Below are positions 25,975-35,223 of a stretch of 64,000 bases of DNA, in pieces. Origin of the DNA: Mycolicibacter kumamotonensis (GTDB lineage: Bacteria > Actinomycetota > Actinomycetes > Mycobacteriales > Mycobacteriaceae); the NCBI RefSeq assembly GCF_002086285.1, contig NZ_MVHU01000019.1:22830-86829 (forward strand), read 5' to 3'. The notes below the pieces were generated by a model, which was not told the origin of the DNA, did no database searches, and saw only the letters and a program-made list of their open reading frames with translations. Numbering within the stretch: the stretch's first letter is position 1; every line of letters begins with the position of its first letter. The translations under genes were made by a program, and so were the position numbers.

Positions 25975-28900
25975 CTACGACGCTGCCTGCACGGTGATCT
26001 CGGATATCTGGGTGCGGCTCTCCCCGCCGGTGCTGCCCATCGTGGTGATCCACACCAGCAGGTTGGAGGTCGGCGACGAGGAGTCGGCCGAGATCTTGTT
26101 GGCCCCGGGCTGCAGTGCCTTGGCGGGCGCCAGCAGCGTGGTGTCTTCGAGCCGGGCCGGCTTCGGAGTCGGAGAGGACCGCAGCTCCACCCGGGTTCCG
26201 GTGCTGGAGACGTTGATCCCCACGCTGCCGATCACCGTGGGCTTGGGCAGCTGCAATATCAGCCCGACACCGTTCTTGAAGTTCGGGAACGGCACCGGGT
26301 CGGAATAAGTGTCCGTCGACCAGAAGGTGGCCGGGTTTCCGTCGATGGCCAGCCCGGCGTCCTGGGGCCGGTCGGCCTCACCGCCGGGGGAGAACACCGT
26401 CGCCTGCACCGGTTTCACCGTGCTGCCGGGCGCGGCCGAAGCCGAGCGGGACGCCGACGCCGTCGGGCTGCTCAGGCCCAGTTCGGTCTTGTCCAGGCCG
26501 TTGACGTCGCCGAAGATCCGGTTGAGCACCGAGGCCAGCACCAGTAGAGCGACCAGGATGACGGCGCCGCCGATCCCGGCGCCGATCATGACCCGGCGGC
26601 GCCGCTCGGCGCGCAGGTCGGCGTCCACGGGCCGCGGTTCGCGACGCGGCGCAAGCGGCTCGTCGTCGACGGGGCCCAACAGCTCGGTCTGTTCGTGCAG
26701 CGCGGTGGCCTGCTGCAGCAGGTTCGACAACGTCGAAGCGCCGCGGATGCCGCCGTCGGACTCGATGGCGTGACTGGCGGCCGCGGAGATCTGGAACGGG
26801 ATGTCCGGGTTGACCGTGTCGGGTTTGACCGGATTGCCGGCGGCATCCCGCTCGGCCGGGGCGAGGCCGCAGTCGGTGCTGGCATCCAGCGGCCACCGGT
26901 TGACCAGCAGCGCATACAAGGTGGCGCCGATACCCCGGATGTCGTCCTCGGGCTTTGCCTCGGGCAGCGTCGCGGGGAACGCCAAGGTGACGTCGCCTTC
27001 GATGCTGACCCGGACCCGGGCCGGGTGGTCGATCGACAGGGCGACGCCGGCGTGGTGGGCGGCCTCGGCGGCGGTGGCCAACGACCGCATCGCGCGGGCT
27101 GCGCCGATCGGCGAGGGCGCCGTTCCGGCCACCTCGGGAAGGGAGGCGCCGCGGACCCACTCGGACACCACGAGCCCACCGGCGCCGACCCGCACCACGT
27201 CGAGCACGCGGGCGATCCCGGGCAGATCGATCTGGCTGAGCCGCTGGGTGCGCGACAAGATGCCGGTGAGCTGCTCCTCGGGCATGGTCTGGTCCGGGTC
27301 GACGAACGTCAGCGCCACCTGCCGGTCCAGCGCGGTGTCCAGGGCCTGCCAGAACTGCAGCACGTCGGTACCGCCGTGGTGCACCAGGAGCCGGTAGCGT
27401 CCGCGGGCGATGCTCAAACCCGGTGTCAGCTGATCCCCGGCCCCGGCCCCGGCCCCGGCCCCGGCGTCGGCGGCGGCGGCCGGCTCGGGGGTGACCGCGC
27501 CGCCGGGGGGCCGCTGGGATGACGTCGGAGCAACCGATCGCGACGCCGCGCGAGCCCCGGAACCCTCCGAAGGTTTGTTGGTCACCTCCGTACCTTTCGG
27601 TGTCCAGCCACCGGCGATGCGCTCCGGAGGCATCTGTCGGACGGAAGCGCTCACCGCGTCCCCGTCCGGCGTGGGCAAACGGTCGTGCCCAGCGTACGGG
27701 ACGAGGGGATCGGGGGATGGCGGGTTTGACGCGCCGATGTGCGGGGTGTGCACCCCGAGCCGGCGGCGCACCGCGGCCAGCGCCGCGGTGGCTTCGGGCA
27801 CCCGGGCGCGGATCATGACCGCCGCGATGATCGGCACCATCACGACCGCCAACACCGACAGGCGCAGCATCGAACCGGCCGCGCCGTGGTCGGTCAGGTC
27901 GCGGAGGCCGAGCACCCGGTCGAGCACTTCGGCGATCAGCCCGGCCAGCAGCGACGCCGTCACCGTGACCAGGATGGTGCGGACCACGTCGGGTCCCAGC
28001 AGGTGACCGCTGACCGGGCGCAGCGCGCGGCGCAACAGCACGTGGCCGACGGCTGCGCCGGCCAAGAAGCCCAAACCGTTGGCCAGGCCGAGGTAGGCGG
28101 CCACCAGTTCGGGGTTGTCGGTCAGGTGCGGGGCCAGCACCGACGCGACGATCTTCACCACGGTGATCACCACGATCATCGCGATCGGAATCCACGGCTG
28201 CTCGCGGGCGTAGAAGACCCGCAGCTGCAGCAGCACCATGGCGTAGGGCAGCAACGTGAACGCCGACATGGCGACTGCGACCCCGAGGTATCCGGCGTCG
28301 ACGTCGCCGAAGTTGCCGTAGGCGAACAGTGCGCTGCCGATCGCCGGGCCGCCGACGGTCATCAGCGCCACGATCGGGATCAGGGTGATCATCATCAACC
28401 GGGTGGCCAGCGACAGGTCGGCGAGCACCGCGGGGTCGTCGCCGGCGGCGGCGTTACGGCTCAGTCGCGGCATCACCACCGTCAGCACCGTCACCCCGAT
28501 CATCCCGAACGGCAACTGCAGCAGCAGCCAGGCGTAGTAGTAGATCGCCGGGCCGGACGCTGCAGAGGTGGCGGCGATCTGGTTGGTCACCACCAGGCCG
28601 ACCTGGCTGATCAACACGTAGAGCACCATCGCGGCGGCCATCGCGCCGAAGCGCTTGAGCCGGTCGTCGATGCCCCACAGCGGGCGCAGGCTGATGCGCT
28701 CCCGCCGGATCGCCACCAGCAGGACCGCGGTTTGGGCCACGACGCCCGCCGTGGTGCCCAGACCCAGCACCAGCAGCTTGGCGTTACCCATCCGCACCGG
28801 GTCGACCGAGAGTTCACCGGGCACCAGCAGGTAGACCACCAGCGTGGCGATCGCGACGACGTTGTTGACCACGGGGGCCCAGGCCGGCGCGCCGAAGATG

Positions 28901-29397
28901 TTGCGGTTGTTCAGGATTGCCATGAACACCGAAGACAGCCCGTAGCAGATCACCTGCGGCAGAAGCAGATACGCGAACGCCGTGGTGAGCGGCTCGTTGA
29001 CCTGAGGGTCCCCGCCCAACATCAACTTGACCAGCAGGGGCGCAGCCGCCACCGAGATCACGGTGGTGGCCAGCAGCAGTGCCGTCGCCAGTGTGACCAG
29101 GCGCCGCACGAACGCGGTGCCGCCGTCGGGGTCGTCGCGTTCGGCGCGGGCCAGCACCGGCACGAAGATCGCGGTGAACGTCGCCTCCAGCACCAGCGCG
29201 GCAATCTGGTTGGGCAGCTGGTTGGCCACCGAGAAGGCGCTCGACAACGCCGCGCCCAGAATCGCGGCCAGCAGCACGATGCGCACGAAACCGGTGATGC
29301 GGCTGACCAGGGTGGCCAGCGCCATGCCCCACGACCGCGACACCACCGCGGCGTCGGTCAGCTCCGGGCGCGCGGGTTGCGGCGCCGGCGCGTTCAC
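25975..29397 (-). CDS. mviN: MviN/MurJ lipid II flippase fused to a pseudokinase domain
   Basis: A 1140-residue protein. Residues about 20-540 form the MurJ domain with about 14 membrane segments (early RITGFVRIVLLAAILG). Then comes a disordered linker with an (GA)5 run, and a kinase-like domain (about 650-880, starting ARGRYRLLVHHGG) lacking catalytic HRD and DFG motifs. After it come a single membrane segment (VMIGAGIGGAVILVALLVLA) and a C-terminal galactose-binding/F5-8C-like extracytoplasmic domain (IDGNPATFWSTDTYSD). In M. tuberculosis (Rv3910) the pseudokinase is phosphorylated by PknB and binds FhaA. The start is GTG 29397 overlapping the upstream stop (GTGA); the open frame to 30375 is a shadow. 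Confidence 0.95.
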   Translation of the reverse strand: MNAPAPQPARPELTDAAVVSRSWGMALATLVSRITGFVRIVLLAAILGAALSSAFSVANQLPNQIAALVLEATFTAIFVPVLARAERDDPDGGTAFVRRLVTLATALLLATTVISVAAAPLLVKLMLGGDPQVNEPLTTAFAYLLLPQVICYGLSSVFMAILNNRNIFGAPAWAPVVNNVVAIATLVVYLLVPGELSVDPVRMGNAKLLVLGLGTTAGVVAQTAVLLVAIRRERISLRPLWGIDDRLKRFGAMAAAMVLYVLISQVGLVVTNQIAATSAASGPAIYYYAWLLLQLPFGMIGVTVLTVVMPRLSRNAAAGDDPAVLADLSLATRLMMITLIPIVALMTVGGPAIGSALFAYGNFGDVDAGYLGVAVAMSAFTLLPYAMVLLQLRVFYAREQPWIPIAMIVVITVVKIVASVLAPHLTDNPELVAAYLGLANGLGFLAGAAVGHVLLRRALRPVSGHLLGPDVVRTILVTVTASLLAGLIAEVLDRVLGLRDLTDHGAAGSMLRLSVLAVVMVPIIAAVMIRARVPEATAALAAVRRRLGVHTPHIGASNPPSPDPLVPYAGHDRLPTPDGDAVSASVRQMPPERIAGGWTPKGTEVTNKPSEGSGARAASRSVAPTSSQRPPGGAVTPEPAAAADAGAGAGAGAGDQLTPGLSIARGRYRLLVHHGGTDVLQFWQALDTALDRQVALTFVDPDQTMPEEQLTGILSRTQRLSQIDLPGIARVLDVVRVGAGGLVVSEWVRGASLPEVAGTAPSPIGAARAMRSLATAAEAAHHAGVALSIDHPARVRVSIEGDVTLAFPATLPEAKPEDDIRGIGATLYALLVNRWPLDASTDCGLAPAERDAAGNPVKPDTVNPDIPFQISAAASHAIESDGGIRGASTLSNLLQQATALHEQTELLGPVDDEPLAPRREPRPVDADLRAERRRRVMIGAGIGGAVILVALLVLASVLNRIFGDVNGLDKTELGLSSPTASASRSASAAPGSTVKPVQATVFSPGGEADRPQDAGLAIDGNPATFWSTDTYSDPVPFPNFKNGVGLILQLPKPTVIGSVGINVSSTGTRVELRSSPTPKPARLEDTTLLAPAKALQPGANKISADSSSPTSNLLVWITTMGSTGGESRTQISEITVQAAS
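27435..27464. repeat. Hexanucleotide repeat (CCCCGG)5 within mviN
   Basis: Five exact CCCCGG units, encoding Gly-Ala dipeptides in the linker between the MurJ and pseudokinase domains. Confidence 0.9.
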
Positions 29398-31853
29398 CGG
29401 CCCGCACCCCGGCCGGGCCCGCCCGCGGTAGCCGCGGGTGGGCGGGGATGGTCCGGGCTGCGGGGGCCGGGGCGCGGCGGACCGGATGGCGGCGGGCGGT
29501 CCAAGTCGGCGCGGTCGGGCTGGCCGCGGAAGCGGTGCCACAGCCGCCGCGCCGTCAGCGCCGTCAGCGCCGCGGCCGCGGTCATGGTGATCAGGAACAG
29601 CACCATGCCGTAGGCGTTCGAGTGCACCGACAGCCGCGCGGCCTCGCCCAGCGGCAGCCCATCGGGGGTCTGCAGGGCGACGTCGACGACGAAGTGCTGG
29701 TTGACCCGCACCTCCACCGGAACCCGCAGCGGCAGGTAACCCGGCGGCAGTTCCAGATCCCCCATGTCGGCCACCGTCATGCCCGGCGGGGCGTCGACAT
29801 GCAGACGGACCCGGATAGGCACTGCCAAATCGTTGCGCAGGGCCAGCGGCAGGGGGCTGTGCTCGGTGGCCAGGGTGTAGGAGCCGGCCGGGTTGACGAT
29901 GGTGACCGCGCCGATCAGGTCCGAGACGGTGTCGCCGACGATCACCAGCCGCTGGCCTGCCACACCGGCGCGCACGTCGAGCGCCTCCGACTGGCTCAAC
30001 GCGCGCAGCATGTCCTCGGCGAGCGGAGCGGTGTACTGGTCGCCGGTCAGACCGGTGCGCACATCGGTGGTCAGCGCGGAGGTCAGTCCCCACAGCCGGC
30101 CGATGTCGTAGGCGACCGCGCCGATGAGCTCCGGACCGAAACCGCCCGCTGCTTGCTCGGCCGGAAGCGGATGCGCCGGCGCGGCGGTGACGTCCCGGGC
30201 GTCGGCGATCACCGCGCCCAGCGGGCGCGGAACCGCCAACCCGGACCGCAGAGCGGTGGCCAACGTGGTCAGTACGGCCTGGGCGTCGTCGGCCCGCGGC
30301 TTCCAGTACGCCGGCGGCATCAGGATCTCGTTGCGCGGTGCGCCGGGGCTCTCCGGGGACTCCAGCACCCGCCACAGCATCGAGCCGAGGGCGTCTTGGC
30401 GGCGGGCCAGGGCGGAGTCGTGGTGCAAGCGGACCGCCAGGGAGCCGTCGAGATAGGTCGGCTCCACCGGGTCGGTTCCCATCGCGGCCAGTGCCGCGCC
30501 GACGGCGGGGTCATACGGTGCCACCACCAGCCGGGGGGACAGCCGCCGCGGGGTGGTGTCGGCGGTGGCCGGTGCGCCGGAGACGGAGTCCTGGGCCGAA
30601 CAGTCACCGGCCGTGATCACCACCGCTGTGCCCTCTGGGCCCTGTGCGCTGATCAGGTCTGCGGCGCCGGCCGTGAGTTTCCCGTCGCCGAGTACGACGG
30701 CGCCGCGGGTCGACGAGATCTGCAGAATGCGGTCGATGATGTCGGCGGGCCGGCTCACCGCGATCGCGTCGAGCTTCGAGTCACCCACTCGGGCCAGCGC
30801 GTCGAGGTCGACCTGCGCGTAGGGGATCGCGGTGACGCAGGTGTGGCGGGCCAGCCGGCGCAGGCGCTCCAGCCAGGTCGCGGCCGCGTCCCGTCCGGTG
30901 CCCGGGTGCGAGGCGGCGGCTTCGGGGGAGTCGGCCGTGTGGGCTACGACGTAGCCTCCGGTCATCGCGTTGACCGTGACCAACAGGTCGGGGTCGACCG
31001 CCAGGCACAGCGCCCGGTTGACGACGCCGCCACTGTCGACGGGAGGGCTGGTGGCGAACTCGGCGGCCGACAGCAGGGCGTCCAGCCGGCCGCCCGGGGC
31101 CAGTGAACTGGCCAGGTCATCGTCGGTGAGTCGAACCGGCACGGTGCCGCCGGGCGCCCCGGGAGTCAGCCGGGGACGGTCGGCCAGGGGCCACAGCATG
31201 GTCAGCTGGACCGGCTGGGAGGTGTCGGGCGCGACGGCCCCGGAGAGGGGATCGGAGTCGGTCTCGGTCTTGGGCAGGCCGGCCACCGGGAGGAGGAAGC
31301 GGGCGTCGTCGAGGCGAGCCGGCTCGCCGTAGTCCGGCGTACCGTTGACGTTGACCAGCACCGGATAGATGCCGGGGCGGTCGATGTTCAGCGCTGGCTG
31401 GGTCGACGAGCGCAGCGGCGCCGAAAGCGTGAAGCGGGCCTCCTGCCCGCGTTGCAGTTCGGTGGCGACGGTGTTGAACGCGCCCACCGGCCGGTACTGG
31501 TCGTTGGCGCCACTGAGGTTGGTGCGCAGGCCGGCCGATGACGCGACGGCGCCGGCCTGTTCGAGGCGCACCATCAGATCGCGCACCGGGCGGTCGCCGA
31601 CGTTGCTGACGGTGCCGGTGACGGTGACGACCGGGACGCTGGAGGTGGTGATGACCTCCGGGGTGACCCGGTCGACGCGGATCTGGACGAACGGTGCGGC
31701 GCCGGGCTCACCGGCAGCGGCGGGTGGAGCGGAGGCGGCGCCGAGAGCTACGGCGAGGGCCATCATCAAGGCGGCCACCACCGCCAGAGGGGCCGTGCGG
31801 GGCGCTGACAGGGGGGCCAAGCTACCCCGACCGATGCGGCGGGTACTGGTCAC
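29394..31853 (-). CDS. DUF6049 secreted/membrane-anchored protein (Rv3909 homologue)
   Basis: An 819-residue protein with an N-terminal signal/anchor (about 18-45, [19 protein letters not shown] then APPAAAGEP) and a large extracytoplasmic region with Ig-like beta parts. A C-terminal membrane segment (about 755-777, [19 protein letters not shown]) and a short Pro-rich cytosolic tail follow. It is essential or near-essential in M. tuberculosis with unknown function, always placed between mutT4 and mviN, which suggests a part in wall assembly. GTG at 31853 overlaps the mutT4 stop (GTGA); upstream frame to 32114 is a shadow. Confidence 0.88.
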   Translation of the reverse strand: MTSTRRIGRGSLAPLSAPRTAPLAVVAALMMALAVALGAASAPPAAAGEPGAAPFVQIRVDRVTPEVITTSSVPVVTVTGTVSNVGDRPVRDLMVRLEQAGAVASSAGLRTNLSGANDQYRPVGAFNTVATELQRGQEARFTLSAPLRSSTQPALNIDRPGIYPVLVNVNGTPDYGEPARLDDARFLLPVAGLPKTETDSDPLSGAVAPDTSQPVQLTMLWPLADRPRLTPGAPGGTVPVRLTDDDLASSLAPGGRLDALLSAAEFATSPPVDSGGVVNRALCLAVDPDLLVTVNAMTGGYVVAHTADSPEAAASHPGTGRDAAATWLERLRRLARHTCVTAIPYAQVDLDALARVGDSKLDAIAVSRPADIIDRILQISSTRGAVVLGDGKLTAGAADLISAQGPEGTAVVITAGDCSAQDSVSGAPATADTTPRRLSPRLVVAPYDPAVGAALAAMGTDPVEPTYLDGSLAVRLHHDSALARRQDALGSMLWRVLESPESPGAPRNEILMPPAYWKPRADDAQAVLTTLATALRSGLAVPRPLGAVIADARDVTAAPAHPLPAEQAAGGFGPELIGAVAYDIGRLWGLTSALTTDVRTGLTGDQYTAPLAEDMLRALSQSEALDVRAGVAGQRLVIVGDTVSDLIGAVTIVNPAGSYTLATEHSPLPLALRNDLAVPIRVRLHVDAPPGMTVADMGDLELPPGYLPLRVPVEVRVNQHFVVDVALQTPDGLPLGEAARLSVHSNAYGMVLFLITMTAAAALTALTARRLWHRFRGQPDRADLDRPPPSGPPRPGPRSPDHPRPPAATAGGPGRGAGR

Positions 31854-32614
31854 GGGTCCAGCCCGCGACCGTTCTTCCGGTCCGGTGCGTGCTCGTCGGG
31901 TCGTGAGTGTCGGGTGCGGGAATGGGTCTGGGGCCGCCGCCAGGGCGCGGTGACCGGCAGCGGCGGCAGCGCGGCCGGGCCGTCGGTCTGCAGGCGGTCG
32001 ATCAATTCGTCGGCGACCACGGCCAGCCGGCGTTCGTCGGCGTAGGCCAGCCGGGACGGCAGCTCCCGGATCGGCACCCACGCCACCTCGGTGACCTCCA
32101 GGTCGGCGTCGCACAGTTCTCCGCTGGAGAACCGCATCAGGTAGTGATGCACGGTCTTGTGCACCCGGCGGCCGTCGGTGACGAACCAGTAGTCGATGCT
32201 GCCCAGCGAGGCCAGCACGTCGCCCTGGACGCCGGTTTCCTCGGCGACCTCGCGGATCGCGGTCTGCTCGGCGGTCTCACCGACCTCGATATGCCCCTTG
32301 GGCAGCGACCACAACATCCTGCCCCGCCGGTCGATGCGCCCGATCAGCGCCGCGACCTGGTCTTCCCGCGGCCCGTCGATGCCGTCGACGACCAGGCCTC
32401 CGGCGGACGTCTCGTGCACGGTGCGCAGCCGCTCCGGCCCGTGCCGGGCGCTGCGGGGCCGGCGTTGCGCCGAGCGGCCGGGTGTCGCGGCGGCCCCGGC
32501 ACCGCTGTCGGTGGCCGCGGCCTCGGTGTGGCTGGTTTGCGGACCTGACGTGCGTCGACCGCGGCGCCGCCTACGGCGCCGTCCCGAATTGGCTGCTCCG
32601 CCGTCGGCCGACAC
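31850..32614 (-). CDS. mutT4: Nudix hydrolase MutT4
   Basis: A 254-residue protein. A very basic, disordered N terminus ([10 protein letters not shown], residues 11-21) is followed by a Nudix domain with the box [20 protein letters not shown] at about 108-127. In M. tuberculosis MutT4 (Rv3908) is one of four MutT-type sanitising or nucleotide-processing hydrolases. I start at GTG 32614 because TACTAT (32622-32627) lies exactly 7 nt upstream on the minus strand, a leaderless arrangement; GTG 32635 is the alternative. It is divergent from pcnA across the 54-bp repeat array. Confidence 0.92.
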   Translation of the reverse strand: MSADGGAANSGRRRRRRRGRRTSGPQTSHTEAAATDSGAGAAATPGRSAQRRPRSARHGPERLRTVHETSAGGLVVDGIDGPREDQVAALIGRIDRRGRMLWSLPKGHIEVGETAEQTAIREVAEETGVQGDVLASLGSIDYWFVTDGRRVHKTVHHYLMRFSSGELCDADLEVTEVAWVPIRELPSRLAYADERRLAVVADELIDRLQTDGPAALPPLPVTAPWRRPQTHSRTRHSRPDEHAPDRKNGRGLDP

Positions 32615-32621
32615 CCATGCG

Positions 32622-32627
32622 ATAGTA
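32622..32627 (-). promoter_or_regulatory. Leaderless -10 element of mutT4
   Basis: Minus-strand TACTAT with a 7-nt gap to GTG 32614; it decides the mutT4 start. Confidence 0.55.
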
Positions 32628-32674
32628 GCTGGCACGAACCGGCCAACCCGCCTCCCTCGCCGGGTCGGGCCCGG

Positions 32675-32981
32675 CCGCTGCGCCCGGCTTCGCCGCGCTT
32701 GCGACCACCGCGGGGCTATGGCGGCGGCCCGCTGCGCCCGGCTTCGCCGCGCTTGCGACCACCGCGGGGCTATGGCGGCGGCCCGCTGCGCCCGGCTTCG
32801 CCGCGCTTGCGACCACCGCGGGGCTATGGCGGCGGCCCGCTGCGCCCGGCTTCGCCGCGCTTGCGACCACCGCGGGGCTATGGCGGCGGCCCGCTGCGCC
32901 CGGCTTCGCCGCGCTTGCGACCACCGCGGGGCTATGGCGGCGGCCCGCTGCGCCCGGCTTCGCCGCGCTTGCGACCACCGC
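32675..32981. repeat. 54-bp tandem repeat array (about 5.7 copies), minisatellite/VNTR-like
   Basis: A 54-bp unit recurs exactly at 32701, 32755, 32809, 32863 and 32917, with a sixth partial copy at 32971 and a partial copy on the left. Each unit contains GCGACCACCGCGGGGCTATG and GCGCCCGGCTTCGCCGCGCT. It fills most of the 381-bp gap between the divergent genes mutT4 and pcnA. As 54 is a multiple of three and no stop occurs, both strands stay open: on plus an 18-residue unit ([18 protein letters not shown]) leads in frame into pcnA. The copies look identical, so it is recent or homogenised. I see no CRISPR-like spacers. Confidence 0.95.
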
Positions 32982-32987
32982 TAGGCT
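32982..32987 (+). promoter_or_regulatory. -10 element of pcnA
   Basis: TAGGCT (TANNNT form) immediately follows the last repeat and ends 8 nt before the pcnA GTG. The repeat copies have GGGGCT here and lack the TA, so only the last unit makes a -10. Confidence 0.45.
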
Positions 32988-32995
32988 CATCGAAC

Positions 32996-34450
32996 GTGCC
33001 CGAAGCCCATCAGGACGCCGACCTGCTGACCACGGCGGCCGTCGTGCTGAACCTGCACGCCGAGCTGCTGCGTGAGCTCGGCGCCATGTTCGACGAGGCC
33101 GGCCACCAGCTGTATCTGGTCGGCGGATCGGTCCGTGACGCCTTGCTGGGCCGGGCGGGGCCGGATCTGGATTTCACCACCGACGCTCGCCCCGAGCAGG
33201 TGCAGGGCATCCTGCGTGGCCGAACCGAAGCGTTGTGGGACACCGGAATCGAGTTCGGCACGGTGGGCGCCGCCTTGGGCGGGCATCGCCTGGAGATCAC
33301 CACCTTCCGTGCCGACCAGTACGACAGGGTCTCGCGCAATCCCGAAGTGCGCTTTGGTGATTCGCTCGACGCGGACCTGGTGCGCCGCGACTTCACCGCC
33401 AACGCGATGGCGGTCCGCATCACCCCGGCCGGCCCGGGGGAGTTCCTCGACCCGCTGGGCGGGCTGGCGGCGCTGCGGGCCGGAGTCCTGGACACCCCGA
33501 CGGCGCCGCAGGATTCCTTCGGCGACGACCCGTTGCGGATGCTGCGCGCCGCCCGGTTCGTTTCCCAACTCGGGTTCAGCGTGGCCCCGCGGGTGCGTGC
33601 CGCGATCGAGGAGATGGCCGGGGAACTGTCCCGCATCACCGCCGAGCGGGTGGCCGCCGAACTGGACAAGCTGCTATTGGGCGCCGACCCGGCCGCCGGT
33701 ATCGACTTGATGGTGGCCACCGGGATGGGTGATGTGGTGCTGCCCGAGGTCGGCGCCATGCGCATGGCAATCGACGAACACCACCAGCACAAGGATGTCT
33801 ACCAGCATTCCCTGACCGTGCTGCGGCAGGCGATCGACCTCGAGGACCCCCCTCCCGACGGAGGCCCCGATCTGGTGCTGCGCTGGGCGGCGCTGTTGCA
33901 CGACATCGGCAAGCCGGACACCCGACGCCACGAGGCCGACGGCCGCGTGAGTTTTCACCACCACGAGGTGGTGGGCGCGAAGATGGTCCGCAAGCGGATG
34001 CGCGCGTTGCGCTACTCCAAGCAGATGGTCGACGACGTCTCGCAGCTGGTCTACCTGCATCTGCGTTTCCACGGCTACGGCGACGGCAAATGGACCGATT
34101 CGGCGGTGCGACGCTATGTCACCGATGCCGGACCGCTGCTGGGCCGGCTGCACAAACTGGTCCGCGCGGACTGCACGACCCGCAACAAGCGGCGGGCGGC
34201 ACGTCTGCAGGCCAGCTACGACGAACTCGAGGCGCGGATCGCGGAGTTGGCCGCGCAGGAGGATCTGCAGCGGGTGCGCCCCGATCTGGACGGCAACGAG
34301 ATCATGACTCTGCTGGGCATCCCGGCCGGCCCGCAGGTGGGGCGTGCCTGGAGTTATCTCAAGGAGCTGCGCCTGGAGCGCGGACCGTTGTCGCGCGAGG
34401 AGGCGACGGCCGAGCTGCTGGCCTGGTGGCAGTCCCAGGGGAACCAATAG
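32996..34450 (+). CDS. pcnA: CCA tRNA nucleotidyltransferase (annotated PcnA in mycobacteria)
   Basis: A 484-residue class II nucleotidyltransferase. The head has the pol-beta motif YLVGGSVRDALLG and DLDFTTDARP, then RRDFTANAMA and the neck motif EDPLRMLRAARF-like GDDPLRMLRAARF. The C-terminal part has an HD domain (LLHDIGKPDTRRH). It adds the 3' CCA to tRNAs, which the two tRNA genes in this window lack. I start at GTG 32996 (MPEAHQDADL), matching M. tuberculosis. The frame is open back through the repeat array to 32699, which would add about 99 repeat-encoded residues; I consider that untranslated. Confidence 0.95.
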   Translation: MPEAHQDADLLTTAAVVLNLHAELLRELGAMFDEAGHQLYLVGGSVRDALLGRAGPDLDFTTDARPEQVQGILRGRTEALWDTGIEFGTVGAALGGHRLEITTFRADQYDRVSRNPEVRFGDSLDADLVRRDFTANAMAVRITPAGPGEFLDPLGGLAALRAGVLDTPTAPQDSFGDDPLRMLRAARFVSQLGFSVAPRVRAAIEEMAGELSRITAERVAAELDKLLLGADPAAGIDLMVATGMGDVVLPEVGAMRMAIDEHHQHKDVYQHSLTVLRQAIDLEDPPPDGGPDLVLRWAALLHDIGKPDTRRHEADGRVSFHHHEVVGAKMVRKRMRALRYSKQMVDDVSQLVYLHLRFHGYGDGKWTDSAVRRYVTDAGPLLGRLHKLVRADCTTRNKRRAARLQASYDELEARIAELAAQEDLQRVRPDLDGNEIMTLLGIPAGPQVGRAWSYLKELRLERGPLSREEATAELLAWWQSQGNQ

Positions 34451-34475
34451 CGGGGCTGGCTCGTCTGATTCGGGT

Positions 34476-35006
34476 ATGGACTACTGCCTGGGCGATGGGG
34501 ACGGCGCGGCCACCATGTGGACCGGACCGCCTGATCTCGATCTCGATGGCGATGGGCTCGCCGATGCGATCGCCCTCGATTTCGACGGCGACGGGCTGCG
34601 CGACGACGCGTTGGTCGACCTCGACGGCGACGGGGTCGCCGACCACTTGCTGCTGGACCTCGACGACGACGGGGCCCCGGAGGCCTCCTTCGCCGACGAC
34701 GGCTCCGGCACCTGGGGGCACGGTGTCGCGGCCGGCTCCGCAGACCGATCCGGTGGGCTGCGCTGGCTGGGCTTCGACGAGGTCGAGCACACGGGAGGGC
34801 CGCTGATCGACTTCGACGGCGACGGGCGCATCAACGACCTGTTGCTCGACGCCGATGGAGACGGGCGCGCCGATCGGGTACTGATCGGTTCTGAGGGGGG
34901 CGGCTACGGGGCGGCCTACGTCGATACCGACGGCGATGGACGCTGGGATCTCAAGCTCACCGACGCCGACGGCGACGGTGCGGCCGACGGCGCCACGATG
35001 CTGTGA
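34476..35006 (+). CDS. DxDxDG-repeat acidic protein (Rv3906c homologue)
   Basis: A 176-residue, strongly acidic protein made largely of eight Asp-rich units such as DLDGDGVADH, DFDGDGLRDD, DADGDGRADR and DTDGDGRWDL. These resemble the calcium-binding loops of thrombospondin type 3 or EF-hand-like repeats. No signal peptide is evident. The M. tuberculosis homologue lies next to pcnA in the same way; function unknown. ATG at 34476 has no clear Shine-Dalgarno and lies 25 bp after pcnA. Calcium binding is inference from the motif. Confidence 0.8.
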   Translation: MDYCLGDGDGAATMWTGPPDLDLDGDGLADAIALDFDGDGLRDDALVDLDGDGVADHLLLDLDDDGAPEASFADDGSGTWGHGVAAGSADRSGGLRWLGFDEVEHTGGPLIDFDGDGRINDLLLDADGDGRADRVLIGSEGGGYGAAYVDTDGDGRWDLKLTDADGDGAADGATML

Positions 35007-35223
35007 CCGGCCGTCCCGCAGAACAAGCGCGTTTGTTCGGAACAGCCGCCGACTGCTGCGAATAGGCGATTCGCCCGACTGGACTGTATGCTCGGTCACC
35101 TAAGTGGACTGGCTTGCACCTTGCGAGCAAGTGAGCGACGATTTGCGGCCTCACAGGATTGTGTGAGAATCGGGCGGGCGGTTGTTGGTACGGGTCCGGC
35201 ATTTTGATCGTCGGGAGGAATCA
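35007..35223. promoter_or_regulatory. Intergenic region with small inverted repeats
   Basis: A 217-bp gap. GCGAAT/ATTCGC arms lie around 35057-35073, and CTCACA/TGTGAG arms around 35152-35169 upstream of the hydrolase gene. No gene or clear promoter can be named. Confidence 0.35.

Noticed and set aside
27739..29613. 624-codon plus-strand open frame rich in His/Gln/Arg
   Set aside because: Antisense to mviN, low complexity, no ribosome-binding site; a composition shadow.
29397..30375. N-terminal extension making mviN 1466 residues
   Set aside because: The added Arg/Gly-rich stretch is the shadow of the DUF6049 gene; the GTGA overlap at 29394-29397 gives the real start.
32675..32981. Possible CRISPR array
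   Set aside because: Units are contiguous and identical over all 54 bp with no variable spacers; it is a tandem minisatellite. No cas genes nearby.
32699..32995. Repeat-encoded N-terminal extension of PcnA
   Set aside because: The orthologue starts at the GTG at 32996, and a -10 element lies between the array and that start. Kept as a check in the findings.
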